DNA of 64,000 nt from positions 87,027 through 151,026 of the forward strand of contig JBDWMA010000054.1 in assembly GCA_039972875.1 (NCBI GenBank). The letters are read 5' to 3'. The DNA comes from Pseudoruegeria sp039972875 (GTDB lineage Bacteria; Pseudomonadota; Alphaproteobacteria; Rhodobacterales; Rhodobacteraceae). A program made the position numbers and the translations under genes. A model generated the notes under the pieces. It saw nothing but the letters and a program-made list of their open reading frames with translations, had not been told where the DNA came from and ran no database searches. This document shows positions 8,832 through 16,680 of this stretch, in pieces (positions within the stretch are counted from its first letter, which is position 1; each line of letters opens with the position of its first letter).

Positions 8832-9062
8832 ATGACCCGAGCAAAAATGACAATCACAGTTCTAGCGACCAGCATTCTGGCGCTTAGCGCGTGCGATTCA
8901 ATGTCGACAACCGAAACACGTGCAGCTCAGGGGGCCACTGCTGGCGCCCTTATTGGGGCAGCGACTGCTGGTGGTGACTCAACCAAAAGTGCTGCAACGG
9001 GCGCTCTGATTGGTGGCGCAGCTGGTGCCCTTCTTGGCAACGCCGAAGAAAACAACTCCTAA
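8832..9062 (+). CDS. Glycine-zipper lipoprotein (small)
   Basis: 76 residues with a lipoprotein signal peptide ending in LSAC (lipidated Cys at residue 21). A glycine zipper follows (GATAGALIGAATAGG ... GALIGGAAGALLG) that can form tight helix packing in a membrane. No other domain is present. The next gene, 20 bp downstream, carries a very similar glycine-zipper block fused to OmpA, so the pair looks like a partial tandem duplication. Likely attached to the outer membrane or periplasmic face of a membrane; role unknown. Confidence 0.8.
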   Translation: MTRAKMTITVLATSILALSACDSMSTTETRAAQGATAGALIGAATAGGDSTKSAATGALIGGAAGALLGNAEENNS

Positions 9063-9082
9063 AAACGCGGCACTGCCAAGGA

Positions 9083-9745
9083 ATGACAATGACCAAACTT
9101 ATGAAACCCATCGCACTGGCTGCGGCCAGCAGTTTGGTATTGGCCGCCTGTACAGATCCGGCCTACCTAAACAGCACCGGTGAAAACACCGACAAAGGCG
9201 TCATCTATGGCGGCATCGTTGGTGGCTTAGCCGGTTTGGCAACCGCTGGGAGCGATCCTGCCAAAAGTGCCGCAATCGGTGCTGTCGCGGGTGCTGCAGC
9301 AGGTGGCCTAATTGGCGCTCAGCTCGACAAACAAGAGGCCGAGCTGCGTCAGACCCTAACCAACGGCGACATTCAAATCATCAACACGGGCAGTGAACTA
9401 AAGGTAATTATGCCACAAGGCATTCTCTTTGCCTCTGACAGTGCTGTCGTGAATTCCGGTATCTACGGGGATATGTCCGCTCTTGCATCGAATTTGAACC
9501 AAAATCCAGATTCCGTGGTTGAGGTCATCGGTCATACCGACAACACGGGCGAAGCGGCTTACAATTTAAGCCTGTCACAGCAGCGTGCCACTTCGGTCTC
9601 AACGCTATTGATTAATAACGGTGTCAGCTCTAGCCGCGTTGTTCCCATTGGCAAAGGTGAGGATGAACCAGTTGCATCCAACCTAACCGAAGAAGGCAAA
9701 GCCCAGAACAGACGAGTTGAGATTATCATTCGTCCAACCGTTTAA
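9083..9745 (+). CDS. OmpA-family lipoprotein with glycine zipper (YiaD-like)
   Basis: 220 residues: a lipoprotein signal peptide with VLAAC, a glycine zipper (GGIVGGLAGLATAG ... GAVAGAAAGGLIG) at about 45-85, then an OmpA C-terminal peptidoglycan-binding domain at about 105-220. The last is marked by ASDSAVVNSG, VEVIGHTDNTGEAAYNLSLS and the NRRVEI end. The domain should bind diaminopimelate in peptidoglycan and tie the outer membrane to the wall, as in YiaD. It follows the small zipper lipoprotein by 20 bp and ends at a strong terminator, so the two form a short operon. Confidence 0.92.
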   Translation: MTMTKLMKPIALAAASSLVLAACTDPAYLNSTGENTDKGVIYGGIVGGLAGLATAGSDPAKSAAIGAVAGAAAGGLIGAQLDKQEAELRQTLTNGDIQIINTGSELKVIMPQGILFASDSAVVNSGIYGDMSALASNLNQNPDSVVEVIGHTDNTGEAAYNLSLSQQRATSVSTLLINNGVSSSRVVPIGKGEDEPVASNLTEEGKAQNRRVEIIIRPTV

Positions 9746-9767
9746 TCTGAGCAGATCCAATACATTA

Positions 9768-9800
9768 AAAGGCCGAAGGCGTTTCCCTTCGGCCTTTTTT
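9768..9800 (+). terminator. Rho-independent terminator of the OmpA-lipoprotein operon
   Basis: A 12-bp perfect stem (AAAGGCCGAAGG / CCTTCGGCCTTT) with a 6-nt loop runs into a T-tract, 22 bp after the stop codon. Confidence 0.92.
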
Positions 9801-9818
9801 ATTGCTGCCCCAATTAAT

Positions 9819-9837
9819 TGGTCATATATATTGACCA
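9819..9837. promoter_or_regulatory. Candidate operator of the downstream GntR regulator
   Basis: The dyad TGGTCA-N7-TGACCA with an AT-only spacer lies 16 bp before the regulator's ATG. Its TGGTC/GACCA arms resemble sites of FadR-subfamily regulators such as PdhR and LldR, which suggests autoregulation. Confidence 0.6.
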
Positions 9838-9853
9838 CCTGTCAGGGGGACCT

Positions 9854-10621
9854 ATGCCGTTTCACAAGATCGAAGCTGAAAAACTCTCGCAATCTGTCGT
9901 TCGTCAAATCGAACAACTGATCCTGCGCGGTGTTTTGCGTCCCGGGGAACGGTTGCCCTCTGAACGCGAAATGTCCGAACGCATGGGCGTATCTCGACCG
10001 TCCTTACGTGAAGCAGTGGCAGAACTGCAGAACCGTGGGCTGTTGGAAACCCGTGCTGGGGCTGGGATTTTTGTTGCCAGCATTTTGGACTCGGCCTTTT
10101 CGGATACGCTTGTTGCCCTGTTTGCCTCACATAACGAAGCGGTTTTTGACTACATTGAATTTCGCCGCGACCTAGAAGGCATGGCTGCAGAACGCGCGGC
10201 GCGAATGGGCTCAAACATAGATCTGCAGCTTATTGATACGGTATACCGGAAAATGGAGGCGGCCCATATCAAGCGAAATCCTGCGGATGAAGCCGCCCTG
10301 GATGCAGAATTTCATCTGTCAATTGTTGAGGCGAGCCACAACGTCATCATGCTGCACATGATGAGATCTATGTTTAACCTTTTACGCGAAGGTGTTTTTT
10401 ACAACCGTCAGATCATGTTTAAGCAACGCACCACACGGGACAGCCTGCTGCGTCAGCACAAGACCATTAATGACGCCATTCAAGCACGTGATCCGCGTGC
10501 CGCCCGCGCTGCCGTAGAGGACCACATGACGTTTGTTGAACGCTCCTTAAGTGATCAGCAGAAAGCCGACAAACACGAGGGCATGGCCCGCCGTCGATTG
10601 GAACATGAGCAAAACAGATGA
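9854..10621 (+). CDS. FadR-subfamily GntR transcriptional regulator
   Basis: 255 residues from the ATG at 9854, preceded by AGGGGG. The longer frame from 9818 would run through the operator-like dyad and is rejected. The N-terminal winged HTH (LPSEREMSERMGVSRPSLREAVAELQ split over about 35-60) has the family's PSER and SRPSLREA signatures. The C-terminal FCD domain has the usual Asp/His metal-site candidates (DAEFHLSIVEASHN and a later DHM). FCD regulators respond to organic acids such as pyruvate, lactate or glycolate. No metabolic gene is adjacent, so the effector is not predictable. Confidence 0.9.
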   Translation: MPFHKIEAEKLSQSVVRQIEQLILRGVLRPGERLPSEREMSERMGVSRPSLREAVAELQNRGLLETRAGAGIFVASILDSAFSDTLVALFASHNEAVFDYIEFRRDLEGMAAERAARMGSNIDLQLIDTVYRKMEAAHIKRNPADEAALDAEFHLSIVEASHNVIMLHMMRSMFNLLREGVFYNRQIMFKQRTTRDSLLRQHKTINDAIQARDPRAARAAVEDHMTFVERSLSDQQKADKHEGMARRRLEHEQNR

Positions 10622-10717
10622 GAAGTCGACGGACCATCGGGGCACAGACGTTAAAGCCCACAGTAAATCGTTTTTTCTGACCACATCTGACTGTTGATAT
10701 ATTTCAATTCGACACAA

Positions 10718-10747
10718 AAAAACCCGACCGAAAAAGGCCGGGTTTTT
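10718..10747. terminator. Bidirectional terminator between gntR and the atp operon
   Basis: The stem AACCCGACC / GGCCGGGTT has one mismatch, a GAAAAA loop, and is flanked by A- and T-runs that give a U-tract in both directions. It sits between convergent genes. Confidence 0.88.
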
Positions 10748-10767
10748 ATTTTGTCTGTCAGAAAAGC

Positions 10768-11322
10768 TTAGTGAAGTTTTTCTGACACATCTTTGATTGC
10801 TGCATCGATAAGAGCATTGCCCTCGGCCGCAGTCATTTGCTTGGCAACCACATCAGAAGCCGCTTTCACAGCAACAGTCGCGGCTGTATCGCGAACATCT
10901 TTCACCGCAGAGGCCTGCGCAGAAGCAATCTGGTCTTCGGCTGCTGCCAAACGGCGAGCAATCGATTTTTCCAGTTCAACTTTGGCAGCAACAGCCGCCT
11001 GTTTGGCTTCTTCTTTGGCTTGGGCAACAATACGTTCGGATTGCTCCTGAACTTCTTTTTGCTTGCGCTCATAAGAGGCCAAAACTGACTGAGCTTCTTC
11101 GCGTAGGACACGAGCTTCATCAAGATCAGATTTGATCTCCTCAGCGCGTTTGTCCAACATGCCACCAATCATTCCGGGCACTTTGAAGTAGAACAAAACC
11201 GCAATGAACAGCAAGAAGCCGAGCGTTACGATAAAGTTCGTATTCCCCAGAGAGAAGAACGGACCAGAGGCTGCGAACGCTGGTGAACCAGCAACAGCAA
11301 GAGTAAGGATCAGTTTTTTCAT
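10768..11322 (-). CDS. atpF: F0F1 ATP synthase subunit b
   Basis: 184-residue peripheral-stalk subunit. A hydrophobic N-terminus is followed by one membrane helix (FIVTLGFLLFIAVLFYF, about 30-46) and a long charged amphipathic helix (residues 50-165) that dimerises with b'. It holds the F1 stator against rotation. The first 18 residues (MKKLILTLAVAGSPAFA) look like a cleavable signal, as reported for some alphaproteobacterial b subunits. It is the last gene of the F0 operon, 5 bp after atpX, and ends at a shared terminator. Confidence 0.95.
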   Translation of the reverse strand: MKKLILTLAVAGSPAFAASGPFFSLGNTNFIVTLGFLLFIAVLFYFKVPGMIGGMLDKRAEEIKSDLDEARVLREEAQSVLASYERKQKEVQEQSERIVAQAKEEAKQAAVAAKVELEKSIARRLAAAEDQIASAQASAVKDVRDTAATVAVKAASDVVAKQMTAAEGNALIDAAIKDVSEKLH

Positions 11323-11327
11323 CTCGC

Positions 11328-11894
11328 TTACCCTTTCATCCGGTCGGTCACAGCCGCCGCAATGGCGTCAGCATCTGCACCCATGCCCAAAGAGGACACG
11401 ATTTCGGCAGCTGCGTCTTTGGCGACTTCCTCAACGGCGGCCAAAGCCCCGTCGCGAATGTCAGCAATCGCCTTTTCAGACTCAGCAGCTTTGGCAGCGA
11501 TTTCTGCATCGGCCTTGGCCGTTGCTACATCAAGCTCTGCCTGAATTTCAGCTTTGGTATCGGCAACAATTTTTGCTGCTTCTACGCGGGCGTCTGCCAG
11601 AGCCTTTTGATAGGCTTCCTCGGCTTCAACCGCTTTTTGCTTTAGCTCTTCGGCAGCGGCAACATCATTGGTGATGGTGCCCTGACGTTCGGACAATACC
11701 GCCGCAACGCGGGGCAACGCCACTTTTGTCAGGATCAGATAGATCGCAACGAGCGTAAGCACGAGCCAGAAAATCTGGTTCGCATAAGTGTCGAAATTAA
11801 GCTGCGGCATGCCCGCGGCTTCGGTCGCGTGTTCGACCAGATTTTCGGCAATATCGTGGCTGTCGTGTGCAGCCGCAGTGGTGTCGCTTGCCAT
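11328..11894 (-). CDS. atpX: F0F1 ATP synthase subunit b'
   Basis: 188 residues with one membrane helix (QIFWLVLTLVAIYLILTKV, about 44-62) and a long Ala/Glu-rich coiled-coil stalk (70-165). This is the second, diverged b-type subunit found in photosynthetic bacteria and many alphaproteobacteria, which replaces one copy of b in the stator. The 44 residues before the helix are polar and rich in His, Ala and Thr. Called atpX in Rhodospirillaceae/Rhodobacter usage and atpG in other schemes. Confidence 0.94.
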   Translation of the reverse strand: MASDTTAAAHDSHDIAENLVEHATEAAGMPQLNFDTYANQIFWLVLTLVAIYLILTKVALPRVAAVLSERQGTITNDVAAAEELKQKAVEAEEAYQKALADARVEAAKIVADTKAEIQAELDVATAKADAEIAAKAAESEKAIADIRDGALAAVEEVAKDAAAEIVSSLGMGADADAIAAAVTDRMKG

Positions 11895-11972
11895 CTTGGC
11901 CTCCGGATAACCTTGGATGAGAACGGGTAAGCCTAAAAAGGCCTACCCGACCGTAAGGATGGTACGGAGTTC

Positions 11973-12197
11973 TTAGACGGCGAACATCAGAAGCAGAGCG
12001 ACGAGGAACGAGAAGATCCCCAGAGCTTCTGCAAAAGCGATGCCGATGAACAGAGTAGCAGTTTGACCGCCAGCGGCGGATGGGTTGCGCAGTGCGCCGG
12101 ACAAGAAGCTGCCAGCTACATTACCAACACCGATAGCGGCTGCGCCGGAACCGATTGCTGCCAGACCTGCGCCGATGTGTGCGAGTTCGCCTTCCAT
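11973..12197 (-). CDS. atpE: F0F1 ATP synthase subunit c
   Basis: 74-residue proteolipid with two membrane helices. The first has the glycine-rich packing pattern GAGLAAIGSGAAAIGVG; the second carries the proton-binding carboxylate in GIAFAEALGIFSFLVA. The conserved loop is RNPSA. The Glu in FAEA with no sodium-site signature fits proton coupling. It lies between atpB (86 bp) and atpX (78 bp), gaps that leave room for its own strong ribosome-binding site (AAGGAGAATTC). Confidence 0.97.
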   Translation of the reverse strand: MEGELAHIGAGLAAIGSGAAAIGVGNVAGSFLSGALRNPSAAGGQTATLFIGIAFAEALGIFSFLVALLLMFAV

Positions 12198-12283
12198 TGT
12201 GAATTCTCCTTACAGTTGGAAGTTAGATATCTTGAGATATAAGTAAATCGTTTGATCAGGCGGGGATGGCCCCGCCCTTTTGC

Positions 12284-13036
12284 TTAGTGTGATGGGTGCA
12301 GAGCATCCTTCAAATACACACAAGTCAAAATTGTGAAGACATAGGCCTGAATAAAGGCAACCAGAACCTCAAGCCCGTACATCGCTGTAATTGCAACAAC
12401 CGAAAGAGGCGAAACAACTGCGATGGCGGCGAAGCCTGCGAAAACCTTGATCACTGCGTGACCTGCCATGACGTTACCAGCCAGACGAATACAGTGGCTA
12501 ACCGGACGTACAAAGTATGAGATTAGCTCGATCAGAGCGAGAACCGGGCGCAAAGCCAACGGTGCAGACGCGACCCAGAACAGACCCAAAAATTTCGTGC
12601 CGTTCAGGACAAAACCAAGAACCGTTACTGTGATAAACACGGCAAGCGCCAGAACCGCGGTAACCGCGAAATGTGATGTCGTGGTAAAGCTGCCCGGGAT
12701 CAAACCCAAGAAGTTTGCAAAGACAATGAACAAGAACAGCGTAAAGATATAAGGGAAGAAACGCACAGCGTCTTTGCCGGTCACATCCTCAATCATCTTA
12801 TAAACAAAGCCGTAAGCCAATTCAGCCACGGACTGGATCCGCGAAGGTACGATCGCGCGGCCCCGTGTGCCTAGAACCATCAGAGCAAAGATCCCCAAGA
12901 TGGCAAGACCCATCCACAGAGTCACGTTTGTGATGGTGTACCAATGTACATCGCCATGCCCAAACAGGGGCTTCACGATAAATTGGTCCATCGGATGGAA
13001 AACCAATCCGCCTTCTTCATGTGCGTCTGTTGCCAC
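12284..13036 (-). CDS. atpB: F0F1 ATP synthase subunit a
   Basis: 250-residue integral membrane subunit that forms the proton half-channels against the c-ring. The essential Arg is in SHCIRLAGNVMAGH, and the C-terminal helix contains LEVLVAFIQAYVFTILTCVYL. The N-terminal FHPMDQFIVKPLF segment is typical of alphaproteobacterial AtpB. It begins 2 bp after the atpI stop, which indicates coupled translation. Confidence 0.97.
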   Translation of the reverse strand: MATDAHEEGGLVFHPMDQFIVKPLFGHGDVHWYTITNVTLWMGLAILGIFALMVLGTRGRAIVPSRIQSVAELAYGFVYKMIEDVTGKDAVRFFPYIFTLFLFIVFANFLGLIPGSFTTTSHFAVTAVLALAVFITVTVLGFVLNGTKFLGLFWVASAPLALRPVLALIELISYFVRPVSHCIRLAGNVMAGHAVIKVFAGFAAIAVVSPLSVVAITAMYGLEVLVAFIQAYVFTILTCVYLKDALHPSH

Positions 13037-13038
13037 GC

Positions 13039-13368
13039 TCAGACCCTCTCGTCGTCCTGTGCGGCTTGCGCCGCGTGTTTCTCTTGGATCTCATTTGCCG
13101 AACGAAGCATAGTTTTCACCCCGGCAACAAAACCCAACAATATGAACAGCACCAAAAACAAAGGCATAGTCCCAAACATGGTATCCAGCCCAAATCCGAT
13201 GCCAAAGCCGATCCCGAGACCAGCCACAAGCTCGATCACCATTCGCCAACCATGTTGGGCCATTGAATAATGCTCTTCCTGTTCCTTAGGGCGGTCCTGT
13301 GTCTTTTTCAGACCCTCAATACGATCATGAAGCCGTTGTAGACGTTCTGGATCATGTGGATCGGACAC
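13039..13368 (-). CDS. atpI: AtpI/AtpZ-family ATP synthase assembly protein
   Basis: 109 residues from a GTG at 13368 (MSDPHDPERLQRLHDRI). The frame opens further upstream, but that extension is Cys-rich and unlike the family. A charged helical N-terminus (to about 45) is followed by two membrane helices (VIELVAGLGIGFGIGFGLD and LFLVLFILLGFVAGV). AtpI helps assemble the c-ring and may aid magnesium uptake. First gene of the F0 operon; the region upstream must hold its promoter. Confidence 0.88.
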   Translation of the reverse strand: MSDPHDPERLQRLHDRIEGLKKTQDRPKEQEEHYSMAQHGWRMVIELVAGLGIGFGIGFGLDTMFGTMPLFLVLFILLGFVAGVKTMLRSANEIQEKHAAQAAQDDERV

Positions 13369-13746
13369 CGTTTTGCACCCTTCGGAAACTTGTCGGCAAA
13401 CTAGGCAGAGAGGCACGGCGAGTCAAGCAGAGTCCGAAGTAATCGCAACTCCTGCAACATATTGAATTTAAAAGAAAATACCAAAAATCGCGACAGTCAC
13501 CTGCGACAAGATCATCTCTGGGCTACACCCCAATGGACGCCATCCGTTATTCAACCAATTGGTTGATTAAAGCTTTTCCACCGCAACAACGGACCTTCGG
13601 CAGCAAAGCCTATCCGGAACCAAATCCGAAATTTATCAGCTTTGCTAGGTGGCGCATTTAAACCATTTTGCTACAGAGAATTTTTGTCGTACGCTTCAAC
13701 AAGCTAAAAACTAGAAACGACAATAGCAACAAAGTCGGCAACACAA
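13369..13746. other. Intergenic region between atpI and the efflux gene
   Basis: 378 bp between divergent genes, with no convincing ORF. It must carry the atp operon promoter and that of the outer-membrane factor. The clear structure is the 16-bp palindrome at 13551-13566. Confidence 0.7.
13551..13566. promoter_or_regulatory. Perfect 16-bp palindrome, candidate repressor site
   Basis: TCAACCAATTGGTTGA is its own reverse complement and lies 180 bp before the efflux gene start. Its length and form fit a TetR- or MarR-type homodimer site. No regulator gene is adjacent. Confidence 0.45.
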
Positions 13747-15162
13747 ATGAACAGGCGCGGATTTTTAGCGGGGAGCAGTGCGACCTTCGTCGCAATTGGC
13801 GGCTGTACGGTCGGCGAAGATTTCCGTTCGCCGGAAAAAGACCTCCCTGAACAGTTTTTCACGTCAAACGCAGTATCCTCTGGGGCCCGAGGTCGCGCGA
13901 AATGGTGGTTGGCTTATCAAGACCCCAAACTAAACCGACTTACAGAAATTGGCTTAGAACAAAATCTCGACGTGAAACGCACCCTCGCGCGCATCGAACA
14001 ATCTCGTGCAATTTACGATGGCGCGGGATACCCGATCTCTGGCGCGACTAGGGTCGCTGAGATCAAAGCTTCGGGGGGCGGTGAAGATGGCCGAAGCGAT
14101 AGTGGATTTGTGCGCGCAGAGGCAAGCTGGCAACTTGACCTATTCGGTCGGCTCACCCGTGAGCGCGAAGCGGCCAATTATCGCCTCGAAGCCGCCTTTG
14201 CAGATGCCAACGTCGCCCGGACAACGCTGTTATCCGAATTGGCCATCGCCTACATCGACGCCCGCTTCTTTCAAGAGCTGATCCGGATCAATCATCGTGT
14301 TTTGCAGTCCCGGGAACAAACCCTTTCCGCGACGGAGCAAGCACGTTCAATTGTGGTCGCGCGGAAGGGTGCAGAAAACGGCGCCAAACCAGATGAAAAC
14401 ATTCCAGAAGTGACGGAGCTTGAAGTTGCGCAGGCCAGATCGCTTGTTGCCACAGCCCGTGCCGAACTGCCCGAATCCAAAATCCTGTTCTTCAAATCTG
14501 TTTCTCGGGTTGGCGCGCTTTTGGGGCAGGCTTGGGATCGTCCCAGAGAAGGATTGGATAAAAACGCCCCACAACCTGTGCCAAAAATTACCGATATCAA
14601 CACAGGAATTCCAGCCGATCTGGTTCGCAGCCGTCCAGACGTTATCCAAGCGGAAAAAAAATTGGCCGAGGCTGTCGCTCTTGCGGGTCTTGCAGAAGCT
14701 GAACTTTATCCAGAATTGATCCTGACCGGAAATATCAACGCCAACTATTCTGACGGCGCCTTTGTACCGATTGCTGGTTTTGGACGGCTCGGCCTCGATA
14801 TTCCTTTGTTTGATCTTCCAGAACGCCGTTCACGCGTTCGGTATCAAAAGGCACGTGTCGATGAATTCCGGCTGCTGTGGGAGGAAGAGATTATAAATGC
14901 GGTTGAGGAAGTTCAAGATTCTCTCGTGAGCTTGAAAAACCACAAAGAGGCGATGGAATTCACAGCTCAGGCAATAGAAGAACTTCGGACCGTTCTGGAC
15001 CTCGCACGGAAATCCTACATCGCTGGCAATACAAGCTTCCTCCAGGTTCTTGACGCAGAACGCGCACTCCTTGCGGCGGAAAACGCGCTGGCCTTAGATA
15101 AAAGGAACTTCGCTGTTGATTTTGTTGACTTAAACGTCGCGCTTGGAGGCAATTACAGCTGA
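13747..15162 (+). CDS. Outer-membrane efflux lipoprotein (NodT/TolC family)
   Basis: 471-residue outer-membrane factor of RND-type tripartite pumps. It has two OEP repeats: the first includes KWWLAYQDPKLNRLTEIGL and SWQLDLFGRLTRER, the second IPADLVRSRPDVIQAEKKL and LDIPLFDLPERRSRV. The C-terminus has the AxxSYxxGxxSFLxVLDAERxLL pattern. The N-terminus MNRRGFLAGSSATFVAIGGC shows a lipobox Cys at residue 20 and, unusually, a twin-Arg FL motif like a Tat signal. No inner-membrane pump or adaptor is adjacent, so it must serve a system encoded elsewhere. The ribosome-binding site is weak. Confidence 0.92.
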   Translation: MNRRGFLAGSSATFVAIGGCTVGEDFRSPEKDLPEQFFTSNAVSSGARGRAKWWLAYQDPKLNRLTEIGLEQNLDVKRTLARIEQSRAIYDGAGYPISGATRVAEIKASGGGEDGRSDSGFVRAEASWQLDLFGRLTREREAANYRLEAAFADANVARTTLLSELAIAYIDARFFQELIRINHRVLQSREQTLSATEQARSIVVARKGAENGAKPDENIPEVTELEVAQARSLVATARAELPESKILFFKSVSRVGALLGQAWDRPREGLDKNAPQPVPKITDINTGIPADLVRSRPDVIQAEKKLAEAVALAGLAEAELYPELILTGNINANYSDGAFVPIAGFGRLGLDIPLFDLPERRSRVRYQKARVDEFRLLWEEEIINAVEEVQDSLVSLKNHKEAMEFTAQAIEELRTVLDLARKSYIAGNTSFLQVLDAERALLAAENALALDKRNFAVDFVDLNVALGGNYS

Positions 15163-15523
15163 TGTCAGGGAATCAACACACCTTAAATCAGACAAAGCCT
15201 CCCAGCCCGCACGCCGTCTTTGTCAGAATTGACCACATACAGTCGTGCCCAAATTGGCAATTCTAAAATGGAAAGAACATTCTAGCCCCTTGCTCTCCCA
15301 ATCGAACGAATTGCCCAACACAGGAAAACAAAGGGAAGATTTGGATATTTCGTTGCATAAGATATGTCTAATGGCCCCAACCCGGTACCATTGGAACATC
15401 AAAAGGCTGCTCCCCAGCTTTCCCCTTGCGGATATTTGAACACATATCACCGGAATTGGGAAAAGGCCTCCCAAAGTTCCCTGCTCTCTTACTTCTAGTC
15501 TGAAAGAGGCAAGGTGGCCAAAA
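15163..15523. other. Gene-free gap between convergent genes
   Basis: 361 bp between the efflux gene and the convergent hydrolase gene. Short ORFs on both strands show no family resemblance or ribosome-binding site. I see no strong terminator; an imperfect GGGAA/TTCCC pair occurs near 15460-15480. Confidence 0.6.
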
Positions 15524-16540
15524 TCAATGCTCTAAATCAGCCATGATGTGCGCAACAATCGTTGTGTGAACAGCTTCTCTATTTGTTCCTTCTGGATCAG
15601 TACAAACCGGATCGTCTTGTTCTTCGATCAAAATGGCTTCTGCCATTGGTTTGCACAGCGGCAGCGCTGAAAAATGCATGGCGGGAGCAATGTTGTCGAT
15701 TTCTGCATTTGGCAACAGAGTAGAAAATCCGCTACTGTCAAAATCAGTGGCCAATAGGCGGTCGTTGCCCTGCCCCAAGCCTATCAGGCGGACATTCTCG
15801 ACAACATCCTTGATATCAGCCTGATCCAACCCCCAAATCAGACCTGGATCAATCGCCGTGACATGGGTTACGCGCGGGTCCGCATAGGATGCATCCCAAT
15901 CGGCTTGCTTGATGTCTGATATTGCAACATTTGCCCGGTTTAAATCGCCACAGTGACTGGATTCTGTACCGTGGACCTCACAATGGTCTATGTACCCCTC
16001 GTGATCTCCGAGCAGTCCTCCCAGCGACAGCGCAGTCCAGCCGCCATAGGAAAATCCAGCCGCCATGATCCGAGTGTCGTCAAGATGCCCTGCGAATTTA
16101 GGGTCGTCTAACAGAGTATCTAACGCAAGGCTTAGGTCTTGGGCTCGTGTCCAATGCTCTAAGCCAAGGGCCATGTCTAAATCGCCCCATGTCGAATTGG
16201 GATGATTTACAGCGACAACAATCACACCCTGTTCGGCCAGATCAGTGGCCAACCAGGCTAATGACCGAATGTTTCCACCCATGCCATGACTCAGCAATAC
16301 AACTGGATGTGTTCCATCTTGCAGCGTTGCCTCTTCCTCGACAGTCACGCCTTGGAAAACCGCACTATCGGCAAACTCAAAAGCACGGCCACCGCCCATT
16401 GAAGGATACCAGATCGCGCCGATCATACCTCGCCCGTGATGTGGTGCTTGTATCCCAAAAGGGGTGTAGCCCGCAGGTGCTGAGATCGCCGTCGTTGCGG
16501 CAAGGCAAAGCGCAGATGTTGTGATAAAAGTCAGCTTCAT
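15524..16540 (-). CDS. Secreted alpha/beta-hydrolase (dienelactone hydrolase/PAF-acetylhydrolase-like)
   Basis: 338 residues with a Sec signal peptide (MKLTFITTSALCLAATTAISA). The nucleophile elbow is GFSYGGW, the oxyanion region is VVLLSHGMGGN, and a late His in AMHFSALPL may complete the triad. It resembles predicted dienelactone hydrolases and platelet-activating-factor acetylhydrolase-like enzymes that act on short esters in the periplasm. Extra Cys residues (HCEVHG, HCGD, LCKP, VCTD) could form disulfides. It is divergent from a membrane AraC regulator, a plausible controller. Confidence 0.85.
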   Translation of the reverse strand: MKLTFITTSALCLAATTAISAPAGYTPFGIQAPHHGRGMIGAIWYPSMGGGRAFEFADSAVFQGVTVEEEATLQDGTHPVVLLSHGMGGNIRSLAWLATDLAEQGVIVVAVNHPNSTWGDLDMALGLEHWTRAQDLSLALDTLLDDPKFAGHLDDTRIMAAGFSYGGWTALSLGGLLGDHEGYIDHCEVHGTESSHCGDLNRANVAISDIKQADWDASYADPRVTHVTAIDPGLIWGLDQADIKDVVENVRLIGLGQGNDRLLATDFDSSGFSTLLPNAEIDNIAPAMHFSALPLCKPMAEAILIEEQDDPVCTDPEGTNREAVHTTIVAHIMADLEH

Positions 16541-16680
16541 ACGTTTACTCCAAAAGGTTTATGATGACCCCTTCTGGCCTGAGCTCTAATGACAGCGCGT
16601 CCTAAAACCGGTTTGAGGTCGCCACAATCCTATCTTAGGTCCTAGGTCTAAACGACATTTCTAAAAACGGAACCACAAGT

